Shown here: positions 1-7,741 of the stretch, one piece after another | How positions within the stretch are numbered: position 1 is the first letter of the stretch | Layout: the number at the start of each line of letters is the position of its first letter | NCBI GenBank assembly: GCA_902488455.1 | Contig: CABTWG010000004.1 | Location: 1-50,936, forward strand | Length of the DNA: 50,936 bases | Direction: 5' to 3' | From: an uncultured Peptoniphilus sp. | GTDB taxonomy: Bacteria > Bacillota > Clostridia > Tissierellales > Peptoniphilaceae | Notes under the pieces: model-generated | What the model saw: only the letters and a program-made list of their open reading frames with translations | Databases searched by the model: none | Told to the model about the DNA's origin: nothing | Position numbers and translations under genes: made by a program

Positions 1-20
1 AGGGTGACTGCAGTTGGGAG
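1..20 (+). repeat. Truncated copy of the dispersed intergenic repeat (head end)
   Basis: The first 20 bases match the right half of the repeat head seen whole at 49841 and 50219 (the part running from AGGGTGACTGCAG to TTGGGAG). The rest of this copy lies outside the window. Confidence 0.6.
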
Positions 21-123
21 TATTGCTGTAGCCTTATGCTCTTTTGCTTTTCAGTTCAGATCGATATTAACTACGAAAATTATTTCTAAGGAGGAATTAA
101 TGAAGACAGTCACCCTAAGTGAC

Positions 124-331
124 AGTCGAGTTCAACAAATCAGCCTTCATTTCATTCGTCTTCTTTGGAACTCTTTGCACAAGACCTGTTACGAAATCAA
201 AGATTTCGGCTAGGGCTTCGAAGAATCTGACCTATGTTTAACTCATCTAAGCATTTTCTTTTAATAAACCCTCCCAACTACAGTCACCCTGAGCGAAAGA
301 GCCGAAGGCTCTGAAGTCGAACGGGTCTAAC
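124..331 (-). repeat. Dispersed intergenic repeat, nearly full unit, reverse orientation
   Basis: Read on the minus strand, this stretch starts with a hairpin head (GACCCGTTCGACTTCAGAGC, then CTTCGGCTCT and CGCTCAGGGTGAC). It continues through GTTGGGAG, TAGCCGAAATC and GGTCTTGTGCA and ends in GAACTCGACTG. The same blocks recur in the same order at 8846-9063, 49841-50125 and 50219-50395. No convincing coding frame crosses it; the short frame at 4-213 is made of repeat sequence. Confidence 0.75.
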
Positions 332-374
332 ATCTTCAGAGCAATCTTTGCAAGTGAAATAATTTCAAAAATTA

Positions 375-475
375 TAATAAATCTAAATAAATATCTTTTA
401 CATAACCAAACCCTATTCATTCTTCTTCAATTTTTTTATTAGGTAGGCAGTCGAGTTCTGTAAATAAGACTTCAT
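375..475 (-). repeat. Tail segment of the dispersed repeat, reverse orientation
   Basis: On the minus strand this reads AGAACTCGACTGCC, then a TTGAAGAAG block and GGTTATGTAAAAGATATTTA. The same order follows the complete unit at 50035-50125. It therefore looks like the tail of a second tandem copy just upstream (minus sense) of the unit at 124-331. Confidence 0.65.
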
Positions 476-572
476 GCCGTCTCCTTTCAAGGGACTGTAG
501 TTATTACGATTTTTTCATTAAATGAACCTGTTTGATTTCTTTAAACATTTATTCTATTAAAACAAAATCAGC

Positions 573-613
573 AAAAAATAAAAAAACTGTTAAAACCTAA
601 GTTCTAACAGTTT
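573..613 (-). terminator. Rho-independent terminator of the tRNA cluster
   Basis: On the minus strand the arm AAACTGTTA (613-605) pairs with TAACAGTTT (592-584) across a 12-base loop, and a run of T follows. It lies directly after the CCA end of tRNA-Phe, so it should end the tRNA transcript. Confidence 0.8.
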
Positions 614-615
614 CT

Positions 616-692
616 TGGTGCCCAGAGCCGGAATCGAACCAGCGACACGTAGATTTTCAGTCTACTGCTCTACCGACTGAGCTATCTGGGCA
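616..692 (-). tRNA. tRNA-Phe (anticodon GAA), CCA encoded
   Basis: The minus strand folds into a standard cloverleaf. The acceptor pair is TGCCCAG/CTGGGCA, the D arm runs GCTC...GAGC, the anticodon arm is GTAGA-CTGAAAA-TCTAC with GAA, and the T arm contains GGTTCGATTCC. The CCA end is encoded. It is the last of three leftward tRNA genes. Confidence 0.95.
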
Positions 693-694
693 TA

Positions 695-771
695 TGGTGG
701 GCCTTCAGGGACTCGAACCCCGGACCTACCGGTTATGAGCCGGGCGCTCTAACCGACTGAGCTAAAGGCCC
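695..771 (-). tRNA. tRNA with CAU anticodon (elongator Met or Ile2), CCA encoded
   Basis: Cloverleaf on the minus strand with acceptor GGGCCTT/AAGGCCC, anticodon stem CCGG/CCGG around CTCATAA, T loop GTTCGAG and encoded CCA. There is no initiator-type mismatch at the first acceptor pair, so it is not tRNA-fMet. The acceptor stem and the CTCATAA loop resemble the Bacillus tRNA-Ile2 (lysidine-modified CAU) more than its elongator tRNA-Met, but sequence alone does not settle this. Confidence 0.93.
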
Positions 772-786
772 CTAATTAAAGAGTCT

Positions 787-877
787 TGGCGGAGAAAGAG
801 GGATTTGAACCCTCGCGACCCTAATGAGCCCTACTCCCTTAGCAGGGGAGCCTCTTCAGCCTCTTGAGTATTTCTCC
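787..877 (-). tRNA. tRNA-Ser (anticodon GCU), CCA encoded
   Basis: A class II tRNA of 91 bases with acceptor GGAGAAA/TTTCTCC, anticodon loop CTGCTAA (GCU, reading AGC/AGU), a long variable arm typical of serine tRNAs, T loop GTTCAAATC, discriminator G and encoded CCA. It is the promoter-proximal gene of the cluster. Confidence 0.95.
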
Positions 878-920
878 AGTTTCAATTCCCTACGGTTATG
901 TTTTCCGCATCACTCTTAAT

Positions 921-949
921 AGTATATATGACGTTTTAAGAATTGTCAA
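921..949 (-). promoter_or_regulatory. Promoter of the tRNA-Ser / tRNA-CAU / tRNA-Phe cluster
   Basis: The minus strand carries TTGACA (949-944), a 17-base spacer and TATACT (926-921), close to the sigma-A consensus. It sits about 45 bases before tRNA-Ser. Confidence 0.85.
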
Positions 950-1081
950 CAGAAAAATTTGAGATAATTAATCTCTTTGGAATTGCTATTCTATTTTAAC
1001 ATTTTAAATTACATAAGTAAAGATTTATTTAATTAATTTCTCTAGTTATTTACGACTTATTTTTGTTTAAAGAACATACAT

Positions 1082-1115
1082 TTGACAAATATTTTTCTTC
1101 TTAATAGTATATAAT
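1082..1115 (+). promoter_or_regulatory. Probable promoter of the uvrBA operon
   Basis: TTGACA at 1082-1087 is followed after 17 bases by TAGTAT (1105-1110); a perfect TATAAT at 1110-1115 would give a 22-base spacer. Only sigma-A-like elements are seen. I found no clear LexA box here. Confidence 0.6.
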
Positions 1116-1151
1116 ATATTAGAAAGATTTGAAAAGTTTTAAGGATAATTT

Positions 1152-3122
1152 ATGGATTTTAAGATACATTCAAAATTTAAACCGACAGGTGATCAACCTC
1201 AGGCTATCGATGGTTTGGTCAAAGGTTTAAACAAAGGTTATAAACACCAAACACTTCTGGGAGTTACTGGCTCAGGCAAGACTTTTACCATGGCAAATGT
1301 CATTGAAAAGGTGCAGAGACCGACTCTTGTAATAGCTCACAACAAGACTCTTGCTTATCAGCTTGCCAGCGAGTTCAAGGAATTCTTCCCGGAAAATGCA
1401 ATTGAATACTTCGTAAGTTACTACGACTACTACCAACCAGAAGCCTACGTACCTGGCACGGACACTTTTATTGAGAAAGATTCTTCTATAAATGATGAGA
1501 TCGATAAACTGAGACACTCTGCCACAATGGCCCTATTTGAAAGAAGGGATGTTGTTATAGTTGCGTCCGTTTCTTGCATCTACGGTCTTGGGGATCCGAT
1601 TGACTATGAGCATCTTGCGATTTCTTTACGTCCTGGCATGATTCGTGATAGAAATGAAATCATGTCGAAGCTTGTGGATATTCAGTACGTTAGAAACGAT
1701 ATTAATTTCATAAGAGGGACTTTTAGAGTTAGGGGAGATACTTTGGAAGTATTTCCTGCTTCTAGTTCTGATAAGTCCATTAGAATAGAATTTTTTGGGG
1801 ATGAGATTGATAGAATTACTGAGATTGATACTTTAACTGGAAATGTGACGGGATTTTTAAACCACGCTTTTATAACTCCAGCGTCCCACTTTGCCACTTC
1901 TTCTGAAAAGGTGGACAGGGCGATTGAAACTATTAAGATCGAGTTGGACGAGAGGTTAAGAGAGCTTCGTGGTCAAGAGAAGCTACTCGAAGCGCAAAGG
2001 CTTGAACAGAGGACCAACTACGATTTAGAAATGCTTCAGGAGATGGGTTTCTGCTCTGGAATTGAAAACTATTCGAGACATCTATCTGGAAGGGAACCTG
2101 GAAGTCGTCCATATACTTTAATTGACTATTTTCCGAAGGATTTTCTCTTGATCATCGACGAATCCCATGTGACGATTCCGCAAATCCGTGGTATGTTTAA
2201 CGGGGACAGATCTAGGAAACAGACCTTGGTGGACTATGGCTTTAGACTTCCTTCAGCCCTGGACAATAGACCTTTACAATTCAATGAGTTTGAGTCTATG
2301 GTAAATCAGGCAATCTATGTCAGCGCCACTCCTGGTCCTTATGAAAAGGAACACCAAGAAAACTATGTTGAACAGATCATAAGACCTACCGGACTTCTCG
2401 ATCCAAAGATTGAGGTAAGGCCTATTAAAGGTCAAATCGATGATTTGGTTTCTGAAATAAATATGAGGGCAGAAAAGGGTGAGAGAACCCTTGTAACTAC
2501 TCTTACGAAAAAAATGGCAGAAGACCTTACCAAGTATTTTAAAGAGCTTGGAATCAAGGTTACCTACATGCACTCCGATGTGGATACCATTGAGAGAATG
2601 GAGATAATAAGAGATCTTCGTCTCGGAGTTTACGATGTGCTAATTGGAATCAATCTTCTTCGTGAAGGTCTTGATCTACCTGAGGTTTCTCTAGTTGCGA
2701 TTCTCGATGCGGATAAGGAAGGTTTCCTTCGTTCAGAGACTTCTCTTATTCAAACTTCTGGTCGTGCTGCGAGAAACGTGGACGGTATAGTAATCATGTA
2801 TGCAGACACCATGACTAAATCCATGGAGGTAACCATCAGCGAGACCGAAAGAAGAAGGAAGATTCAAAATCAGTACAATATTGACCACAATATTGTTCCA
2901 AAGACCATTGAAAAGGGTATAAGAGATGTTATCGCCACTACCATTGCTTCAGAGGACAATGAAACTTACGATGTTGACGATGAATTTACCAATGAAGAAA
3001 TAGAAGCGATGATAGAAGGTCTAAAGGTCAGAATGTACAAGGAAGCAGAGAGCTTGAACTTCGAAGCTGCTGCTGAAATACGTGATAAAATTGAAGAACT
3101 TAGAAAGAAGATGATTGATTGA
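1152..3122 (+). CDS. uvrB: Excinuclease ABC subunit B (UvrB)
   Basis: Damage-verifying helicase-like subunit of nucleotide excision repair, working with UvrA and UvrC in the cytoplasm. The 656 residues match the usual family length. Walker A GVTGSGKT is at residues 37-44, the damage-probing beta-hairpin with YYDYYQPEAYVP at about 90-102, the DESH motif II near 337, later helicase motifs include the HSD and QTSGRAAR blocks, and a C-terminal UVR motif (about 620-655) contacts UvrC. The ATG follows a weak AAGGAT site. The stop overlaps the uvrA start by four bases, so the two are translationally coupled. uvrC is not in the window. Confidence 0.97.
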   Translation: MDFKIHSKFKPTGDQPQAIDGLVKGLNKGYKHQTLLGVTGSGKTFTMANVIEKVQRPTLVIAHNKTLAYQLASEFKEFFPENAIEYFVSYYDYYQPEAYVPGTDTFIEKDSSINDEIDKLRHSATMALFERRDVVIVASVSCIYGLGDPIDYEHLAISLRPGMIRDRNEIMSKLVDIQYVRNDINFIRGTFRVRGDTLEVFPASSSDKSIRIEFFGDEIDRITEIDTLTGNVTGFLNHAFITPASHFATSSEKVDRAIETIKIELDERLRELRGQEKLLEAQRLEQRTNYDLEMLQEMGFCSGIENYSRHLSGREPGSRPYTLIDYFPKDFLLIIDESHVTIPQIRGMFNGDRSRKQTLVDYGFRLPSALDNRPLQFNEFESMVNQAIYVSATPGPYEKEHQENYVEQIIRPTGLLDPKIEVRPIKGQIDDLVSEINMRAEKGERTLVTTLTKKMAEDLTKYFKELGIKVTYMHSDVDTIERMEIIRDLRLGVYDVLIGINLLREGLDLPEVSLVAILDADKEGFLRSETSLIQTSGRAARNVDGIVIMYADTMTKSMEVTISETERRRKIQNQYNIDHNIVPKTIEKGIRDVIATTIASEDNETYDVDDEFTNEEIEAMIEGLKVRMYKEAESLNFEAAAEIRDKIEELRKKMID

Positions 3123-5947
3123 CAGATAATATTGTTATTAAAGGCGGAAGGCAACACAATCTAAAGAATGTGAACCTTACATTGCCTAGAAATAAATTTA
3201 TAGTTTTTACTGGACTATCCGGCTCTGGGAAAAGTTCCCTTGCTTTCGACACCATTTATGCAGAAGGACAGAGAAGGTACGTGGAAAGTCTTTCCTCTTA
3301 TGCGAGACAATTCCTGGGACAGATGGATAAGCCGGAGGTAGAGAGCATAGAAGGTATGAGTCCTTCTATTTCTATTGACCAAAAAACCACAAGCAAGAAT
3401 CCCCGGTCCACAGTTGGAACCGTTACGGAAATCTATGACTACTTGAGACTTCTCTTTGCAAGGGTTGGCCATCCCTACTGTCCAATCTGTGGCAAGGAAA
3501 TAACTTCTTACACAGTAGACCAAATGGTTGACAGAGTAATGGAACTAGAAGAGAGAAGTAGAATCGTAATACTTGCTCCAGTGGTGAGAAGGAGAAAGGG
3601 AACTCATAAAAAAGTTCTCGATAAGATAAAGAAAGATGGATTTATAAGGGCTGTAGTTGATGGAGAAATGCTCGATATAACTGCGGAAGAAGTGGAACTT
3701 GACAAGAATCTCTTCCACGATATTTCCATAGTTGTTGATAGACTTATAGTTAAAGAAGGAATTGAATCAAGGCTTAGCGACTCAATGGAACTTGCCCTTA
3801 AGGAAAGTGACGGCATAGTCAATGTAGAAGTTATAGATGGGGAGACTTTTGTGTTTTCATCTAAGCTCGCTTGTCCAGATTGCAATATCGTAATCGAGGA
3901 GATAACTCCCCGTTCATTTTCATTTAACAGTCCACTTGGAGCCTGCGAAGTTTGTAATGGACTTGGATTTTCAAAGGAGCCTGATCCACAGCTGATTATC
4001 CCAAACGAAGATCTATCCATAAGTGAAGGTGCTATCGCATCATTTTCAAATGTCGACGGCACATACTACATGGAAATCTTCAAACAGATTGCAAAACATT
4101 ATAAGTTCAGTGAAAAAGCACCGATTAAAGAAGCTCCAAAGGAAATGGTTAAAGACATTTTATATGGAACAAAGTACAATGTAATTATAAGGTACAAGTC
4201 CATGTTTAGTGGCATGACAGGGTTTAAGGGCAATTGGGAAGGAGTAATTCCGAACTTAAAGAGAAGATATACAGAGACCAGCTCCGACAGAGTAATCGAC
4301 AAAATTGACGAATTTATGTCCGACGAGCCATGTCCAAAATGTCATGGAAAGAGGCTAAAGGATGCGTCTTTGGCAGTAAAGGTAAATGGCAAAAACATTG
4401 CAGAAGTGACGGACATGTCAATTGTAGATGCGCTGGACTTCTTCAACAATTTAAAACTTTCTGAAAAGGAAGAGATAATAGCAAAACAGGTTTTAAAAGA
4501 AATTAGAGAGCGTCTCGGATTTCTTAAAAATGTAGGACTTGATTACCTAACTATGTCCAGAATGGCAGGCACCCTTTCCGGTGGAGAAGCACAGAGAATC
4601 AGGCTTGCCACACAGATAGGATCCCACTTGGTGGGAGTTATCTATGTCCTTGACGAGCCGAGCATTGGACTTCACCAAAGAGACAACGACAGACTTTTGA
4701 AGACTTTGAGAGAACTCACAGACATAGGAAATACTTTGATCGTTGTAGAACACGACGAGGACACCATGAGAGCCTGCGATATGATCGTAGACATAGGTCC
4801 TAAAGCTGGAATCCACGGTGGAGAAATTGTAGCAATAGGAACTGTGGAAGACATAGAAAAATGCGAAAGATCCATAACTGGACAGTATCTCTCAGGCAAG
4901 AAGAAGATTGAAGTGCCGAAGAAAAGACGTGAATACACAGGCAAGACCATAAAGATTCATGGAGCAGCAGAAAATAATTTAAAAGATATAGATGTAGAGA
5001 TACCGCTTGGACAATTCGTCTGCGTAACTGGAGTCAGTGGCTCAGGTAAGAGTTCATTGGTAAATGAAATTCTATACAAGGCCCTTGCTTCATCGGTAAA
5101 TAAATCGAAGATTAAGCCAGGGAAATTTAAATCAATCGAAGGGCTTGAAAACATAGACAAGGTTGTAGACATTGACCAAAGTCCTATCGGTAGAACTCCA
5201 CGTTCAAACCCTGCAACCTACACAGGAACCTTTGATTTAATAAGAGATATATTTGCCATGACCAACGAAGCGAAGATGCGTGGATACAAGAAGGGCAGAT
5301 TTTCTTTTAACGTGAAGGGTGGAAGATGTGAAGCCTGCAAAGGCGATGGAATCATAAAGGTGGAGATGCACTTCCTACCAGACGTGTACGTGCCTTGTGA
5401 AGTCTGCAAAGGCAAAAGGTACAATAGAGATACACTACAAGTCCTATTTAAAGGCAAAAATATATCTGACGTACTTGACATGACAGTGGAAGAAGCTGCA
5501 GAATTCTTTGAAAACCATCCAAGGGTACTTCGTAAACTAGAAACACTACAAAACGTCGGGCTTTCATATATAAAACTTGGACAACCATCCACCCAACTAT
5601 CTGGAGGAGAGGCACAGAGAATCAAACTTGCAACGGAGCTATCCAAGAGAGGAACTGGAAACACCATCTATATACTAGATGAGCCGACAACAGGACTTCA
5701 TACAGCAGATATCCACATGCTCATCGAAGTTCTCCAAGAATTGGTGGACAGAGGCAACACAGTGGTTGTAATTGAACATAATTTAGACGTAATAAAGACG
5801 GCGGACCACATAATCGACCTAGGACCAGAAGGAGGTTCAGGAGGAGGAACGATTGTGGCAACGGGACGTCCAGAAGAAGTAGTTAAGAATAAAAATTCCT
5901 ACACAGGAAAATATTTAAAGAAAGTGCTTGGTGACAATGAAAAATAA
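3119..5947 (+). CDS. uvrA: Excinuclease ABC subunit A (UvrA)
   Basis: DNA damage-recognition ATPase of nucleotide excision repair, with 942 residues as expected. It has two ABC modules: the first Walker A is GLSGSGKSS near 31 and the second GVSGSGKSS near 640. Each has an LSGGEAQRI signature and a DEP Walker B. Structural zinc-finger cysteine pairs are visible, including CPDC...CEVC and CEAC...CEVC. The start is TTG inside the last codons of uvrB (3119-3121). The neighbouring ATG options lie upstream in the uvrB frame, so TTG is the sensible choice. The 3' end overlaps the following L,D-transpeptidase gene. Confidence 0.97.
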   Translation: MTDNIVIKGGRQHNLKNVNLTLPRNKFIVFTGLSGSGKSSLAFDTIYAEGQRRYVESLSSYARQFLGQMDKPEVESIEGMSPSISIDQKTTSKNPRSTVGTVTEIYDYLRLLFARVGHPYCPICGKEITSYTVDQMVDRVMELEERSRIVILAPVVRRRKGTHKKVLDKIKKDGFIRAVVDGEMLDITAEEVELDKNLFHDISIVVDRLIVKEGIESRLSDSMELALKESDGIVNVEVIDGETFVFSSKLACPDCNIVIEEITPRSFSFNSPLGACEVCNGLGFSKEPDPQLIIPNEDLSISEGAIASFSNVDGTYYMEIFKQIAKHYKFSEKAPIKEAPKEMVKDILYGTKYNVIIRYKSMFSGMTGFKGNWEGVIPNLKRRYTETSSDRVIDKIDEFMSDEPCPKCHGKRLKDASLAVKVNGKNIAEVTDMSIVDALDFFNNLKLSEKEEIIAKQVLKEIRERLGFLKNVGLDYLTMSRMAGTLSGGEAQRIRLATQIGSHLVGVIYVLDEPSIGLHQRDNDRLLKTLRELTDIGNTLIVVEHDEDTMRACDMIVDIGPKAGIHGGEIVAIGTVEDIEKCERSITGQYLSGKKKIEVPKKRREYTGKTIKIHGAAENNLKDIDVEIPLGQFVCVTGVSGSGKSSLVNEILYKALASSVNKSKIKPGKFKSIEGLENIDKVVDIDQSPIGRTPRSNPATYTGTFDLIRDIFAMTNEAKMRGYKKGRFSFNVKGGRCEACKGDGIIKVEMHFLPDVYVPCEVCKGKRYNRDTLQVLFKGKNISDVLDMTVEEAAEFFENHPRVLRKLETLQNVGLSYIKLGQPSTQLSGGEAQRIKLATELSKRGTGNTIYILDEPTTGLHTADIHMLIEVLQELVDRGNTVVVIEHNLDVIKTADHIIDLGPEGGSGGGTIVATGRPEEVVKNKNSYTGKYLKKVLGDNEK

Positions 5948-6710
5948 GATTAAAAATATATTATTGGCGGCGGTGCTTATAATCACAACAGTGGTGCCAA
6001 ATGCATCATTTGCCTATGTAAGGCAAAATAATTTCGAGAATTTAAAAGGAGCAGCAAGAACCGAAGGAATAAAGAGGTTCCAAGCCGAACTAAATGTGCC
6101 AACAACAGGAGTTATAGATGCGATGACGAAAAAAGTTCTCTACAATGAAAATATCAGAGTAAGAGACTATGTAAAGCCACCTACAAACGGCAATTGGATC
6201 ACAGTAAATTTAACCAACAGAATCCTAACCATGTACAAAGGTCACGAAGTTCTATATAAATTCCCAGTTGCAGTAGGATCATCAGCAACTCCAACTCCAG
6301 CGGTAAAGGGCAAGATCATGAACAAACACGTGAACCCGGCATGGGGAGGAATGGGAGGAAAGTACAAGGCAACATCGCCGGACGATCCGTATAATCCACT
6401 AGGAGAGAGATGGATGGGACTAAACCTTGGGAAGTACAGCGGATATGGGATCCATGGCACAATAAAACCACATCAAATAGGAATGTATGTGTCCAATGGT
6501 TGCATAAGAATGTTTAATCACGACATAGAAAATTATATCTTCCCAGCAGCCAAGGTTGGCATGCCAGTATACATTGGTAGAAACGAAGAACTAAACTCCT
6601 GGGGAGTGTACCAATATTTTGAAGAAATAGATCCAAACGCGGCACCAAAAGATACACCACAACAACCAGTGGTAGAGAAGTTTGAAACAGAGGATTTATA
6701 CGAATATTAA
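5937..6710 (+). CDS. Secreted L,D-transpeptidase (YkuD domain) with peptidoglycan-binding region
   Basis: Probably forms 3-3 cross-links in peptidoglycan, or attaches proteins to it, outside the membrane. An N-terminal signal peptide (residues about 1-27, ending near ASFA) is followed by a short PG_binding_1-like segment (EGIKRFQAELNVPTTGVID). Then comes a YkuD domain with HGT and the active-site motif SNGCIRM, whose Cys is the nucleophile. Upstream GTG/TTG starts exist at 5931 and 5928, but ATG 5937 gives a normal signal peptide. The gene begins inside the last 11 bases of uvrA, so its expression is probably tied to the repair operon. A terminator follows. Confidence 0.88.
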   Translation: MKNKIKNILLAAVLIITTVVPNASFAYVRQNNFENLKGAARTEGIKRFQAELNVPTTGVIDAMTKKVLYNENIRVRDYVKPPTNGNWITVNLTNRILTMYKGHEVLYKFPVAVGSSATPTPAVKGKIMNKHVNPAWGGMGGKYKATSPDDPYNPLGERWMGLNLGKYSGYGIHGTIKPHQIGMYVSNGCIRMFNHDIENYIFPAAKVGMPVYIGRNEELNSWGVYQYFEEIDPNAAPKDTPQQPVVEKFETEDLYEY

Positions 6711-6722
6711 TTATTTAAGAAA

Positions 6723-6750
6723 GTTCAAGAATAGTTCTTGAGCTTTTTTT
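6723..6750 (+). terminator. Rho-independent terminator of uvrB-uvrA-ldt
   Basis: TCAAGAA pairs with TTCTTGA across a three-base loop and is followed by T7, directly after the transpeptidase stop codon. Confidence 0.85.
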
Positions 6751-6765
6751 GTTTGGGAAATTTTT

Positions 6766-6794
6766 GTAGCGGAAGCTACCAGCTTCCATCAGCC
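6766..6794 (+). repeat. GTAGCGGAA-type intergenic hairpin, copy 1
   Basis: GTAGCGGAAGC then TACCA then GCTTCC, followed by ATCAGCC. It forms a GGAAGC/GCTTCC stem. The flank to about 6835 (CCTCAGGCGAAG) reappears inverted near 9223-9240. Confidence 0.6.
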
Positions 6795-6857
6795 TAGGTA
6801 CTAAATTCTCTTGCCTCAGGCGAAGCCGTGTGAAAAAATAACTTATTATTAAACTTC

Positions 6858-6884
6858 GTAGCGGAACCTTCCAGGTTCCATAGC
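6858..6884 (+). repeat. GTAGCGGAA-type intergenic hairpin, copy 2
   Basis: Same frame as the copy at 6766, but the inner stem is GGAACC/GGTTCC instead of GGAAGC/GCTTCC, so both sides changed together. It runs into GAAGGATCTGATCTATATTT, a reversed piece of the larger dispersed repeat. Confidence 0.6.
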
Positions 6885-6947
6885 CGAAGGATCTGATCTA
6901 TATTTAACCAAGTTTGGGTAAATGAAATTATATTATCTATTCTTGAC

Positions 6948-6961
6948 GCTATCTGGATAGC
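6948..6961. repeat. GCTATCTGGATAGC palindrome, copy 1
   Basis: A 14-base hairpin just upstream of the methyltransferase promoter. The same core, extended to GATGCTATCTGGATAGCATC, occurs at 49778-49797. Confidence 0.55.
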
Positions 6962-6985
6962 ATTTAAAACTCCTTATTTTTCATG

Positions 6986-6991
6986 TATAAT
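6986..6991 (+). promoter_or_regulatory. TATAAT box placed for a leaderless mRNA
   Basis: A perfect TATAAT ends seven bases before the ATG at 6998, so the predicted start site coincides with the start codon. The -35 region is weak (TTTAAA around 6963-6968), and no Shine-Dalgarno sequence lies before the ATG. Confidence 0.5.
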
Positions 6992-6997
6992 TAAATT

Positions 6998-7741
6998 ATG
7001 GAAATTATTAAGAGCAGACAGAACAAAAAAGCAAAATTTTATAGAAATTTACTTCAAAAAAAATATAGAACAAAGGAAAATTTATTCTTGGCGGAAGGAC
7101 CTGTGGTCATTAGAGAAGCGCTGGATTTCGTAGAGCCTAAGTATGTGGCGATTGAAGATAAGAAGGATTTTGGAGAAATAATAAATTTTCTTGAGGAAAG
7201 AAAAATCCCTTATGATATCTACGACAGCGAGGTCTTTGAAACTCTTTCTGACACCAAGACTCCTCAAGGCATCATCGGATATTTTGAGATAAAAAATCTA
7301 AAATTTGAAGAAAAATCTGGCAAATACCTCTACCTCGATGGTGTTAAAGATCCTGGAAATGTAGGTACTATTATAAGGACTGCTGAAGCTTTTGGAATTG
7401 ACGGAGTGCTTCTTTCAAGTGACTGTGTAGAACTTTATTCGCCAAAAGTTGTGCGTTCTACTATGGCATCGATCTTTAGAACAAAGGTTTATAGAGATAT
7501 CGATCTACTTAAACTTAAAAATAAATTTAAAATAGTGTGCGCTGATTTGGAAGGCAAAAGCATAAGAGAAAAAAACGATTGGGAAGACACCATCGTAGTT
7601 ATCGGCAGTGAAGCTCAGGGAGTTTCTGAAGAAATTTTAAAAATTGCAGATGAAACGGTGCTAATTCCAATGGATAAAAACATTGACAGCTTAAATGCGG
7701 CTGTGGCAGCGTCCCTATTTATGTATGAGATGACGAAATGA
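6998..7741 (+). CDS. TrmH/SpoU-family RNA 2'-O-methyltransferase
   Basis: SAM-dependent ribose methyltransferase acting on rRNA or tRNA, with a SPOUT trefoil-knot fold. The 247 residues include an N-terminal substrate-binding region (start pattern KSRQN..IKF, AEGP) and the three SpoU motifs: DPGNVGTIIRTAEAFG near 117-132, VIGSEAQGV near 201-209 and IPM...SLNAAVAAS near 224-239. The exact target nucleotide cannot be told. There is no ribosome binding site, and a TATAAT lies seven bases upstream, consistent with leaderless translation. The ATGA overlap couples it to the DUF6873 gene. Confidence 0.9.
   Translation: MEIIKSRQNKKAKFYRNLLQKKYRTKENLFLAEGPVVIREALDFVEPKYVAIEDKKDFGEIINFLEERKIPYDIYDSEVFETLSDTKTPQGIIGYFEIKNLKFEEKSGKYLYLDGVKDPGNVGTIIRTAEAFGIDGVLLSSDCVELYSPKVVRSTMASIFRTKVYRDIDLLKLKNKFKIVCADLEGKSIREKNDWEDTIVVIGSEAQGVSEEILKIADETVLIPMDKNIDSLNAAVAASLFMYEMTK

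Noticed and set aside
4..213. A 69-residue forward open frame at the left edge, preceded by AAGGAGG-like sequence inside it
   Set aside because: It runs through repeat sequence that recurs in other intergenic patches in several orientations, and the translation has no protein-like pattern.
1..950. Integrated element next to the tRNA genes
   Set aside because: There is no integrase, no attachment-site duplication of a tRNA 3' end and no foreign gene; only repeats are present.
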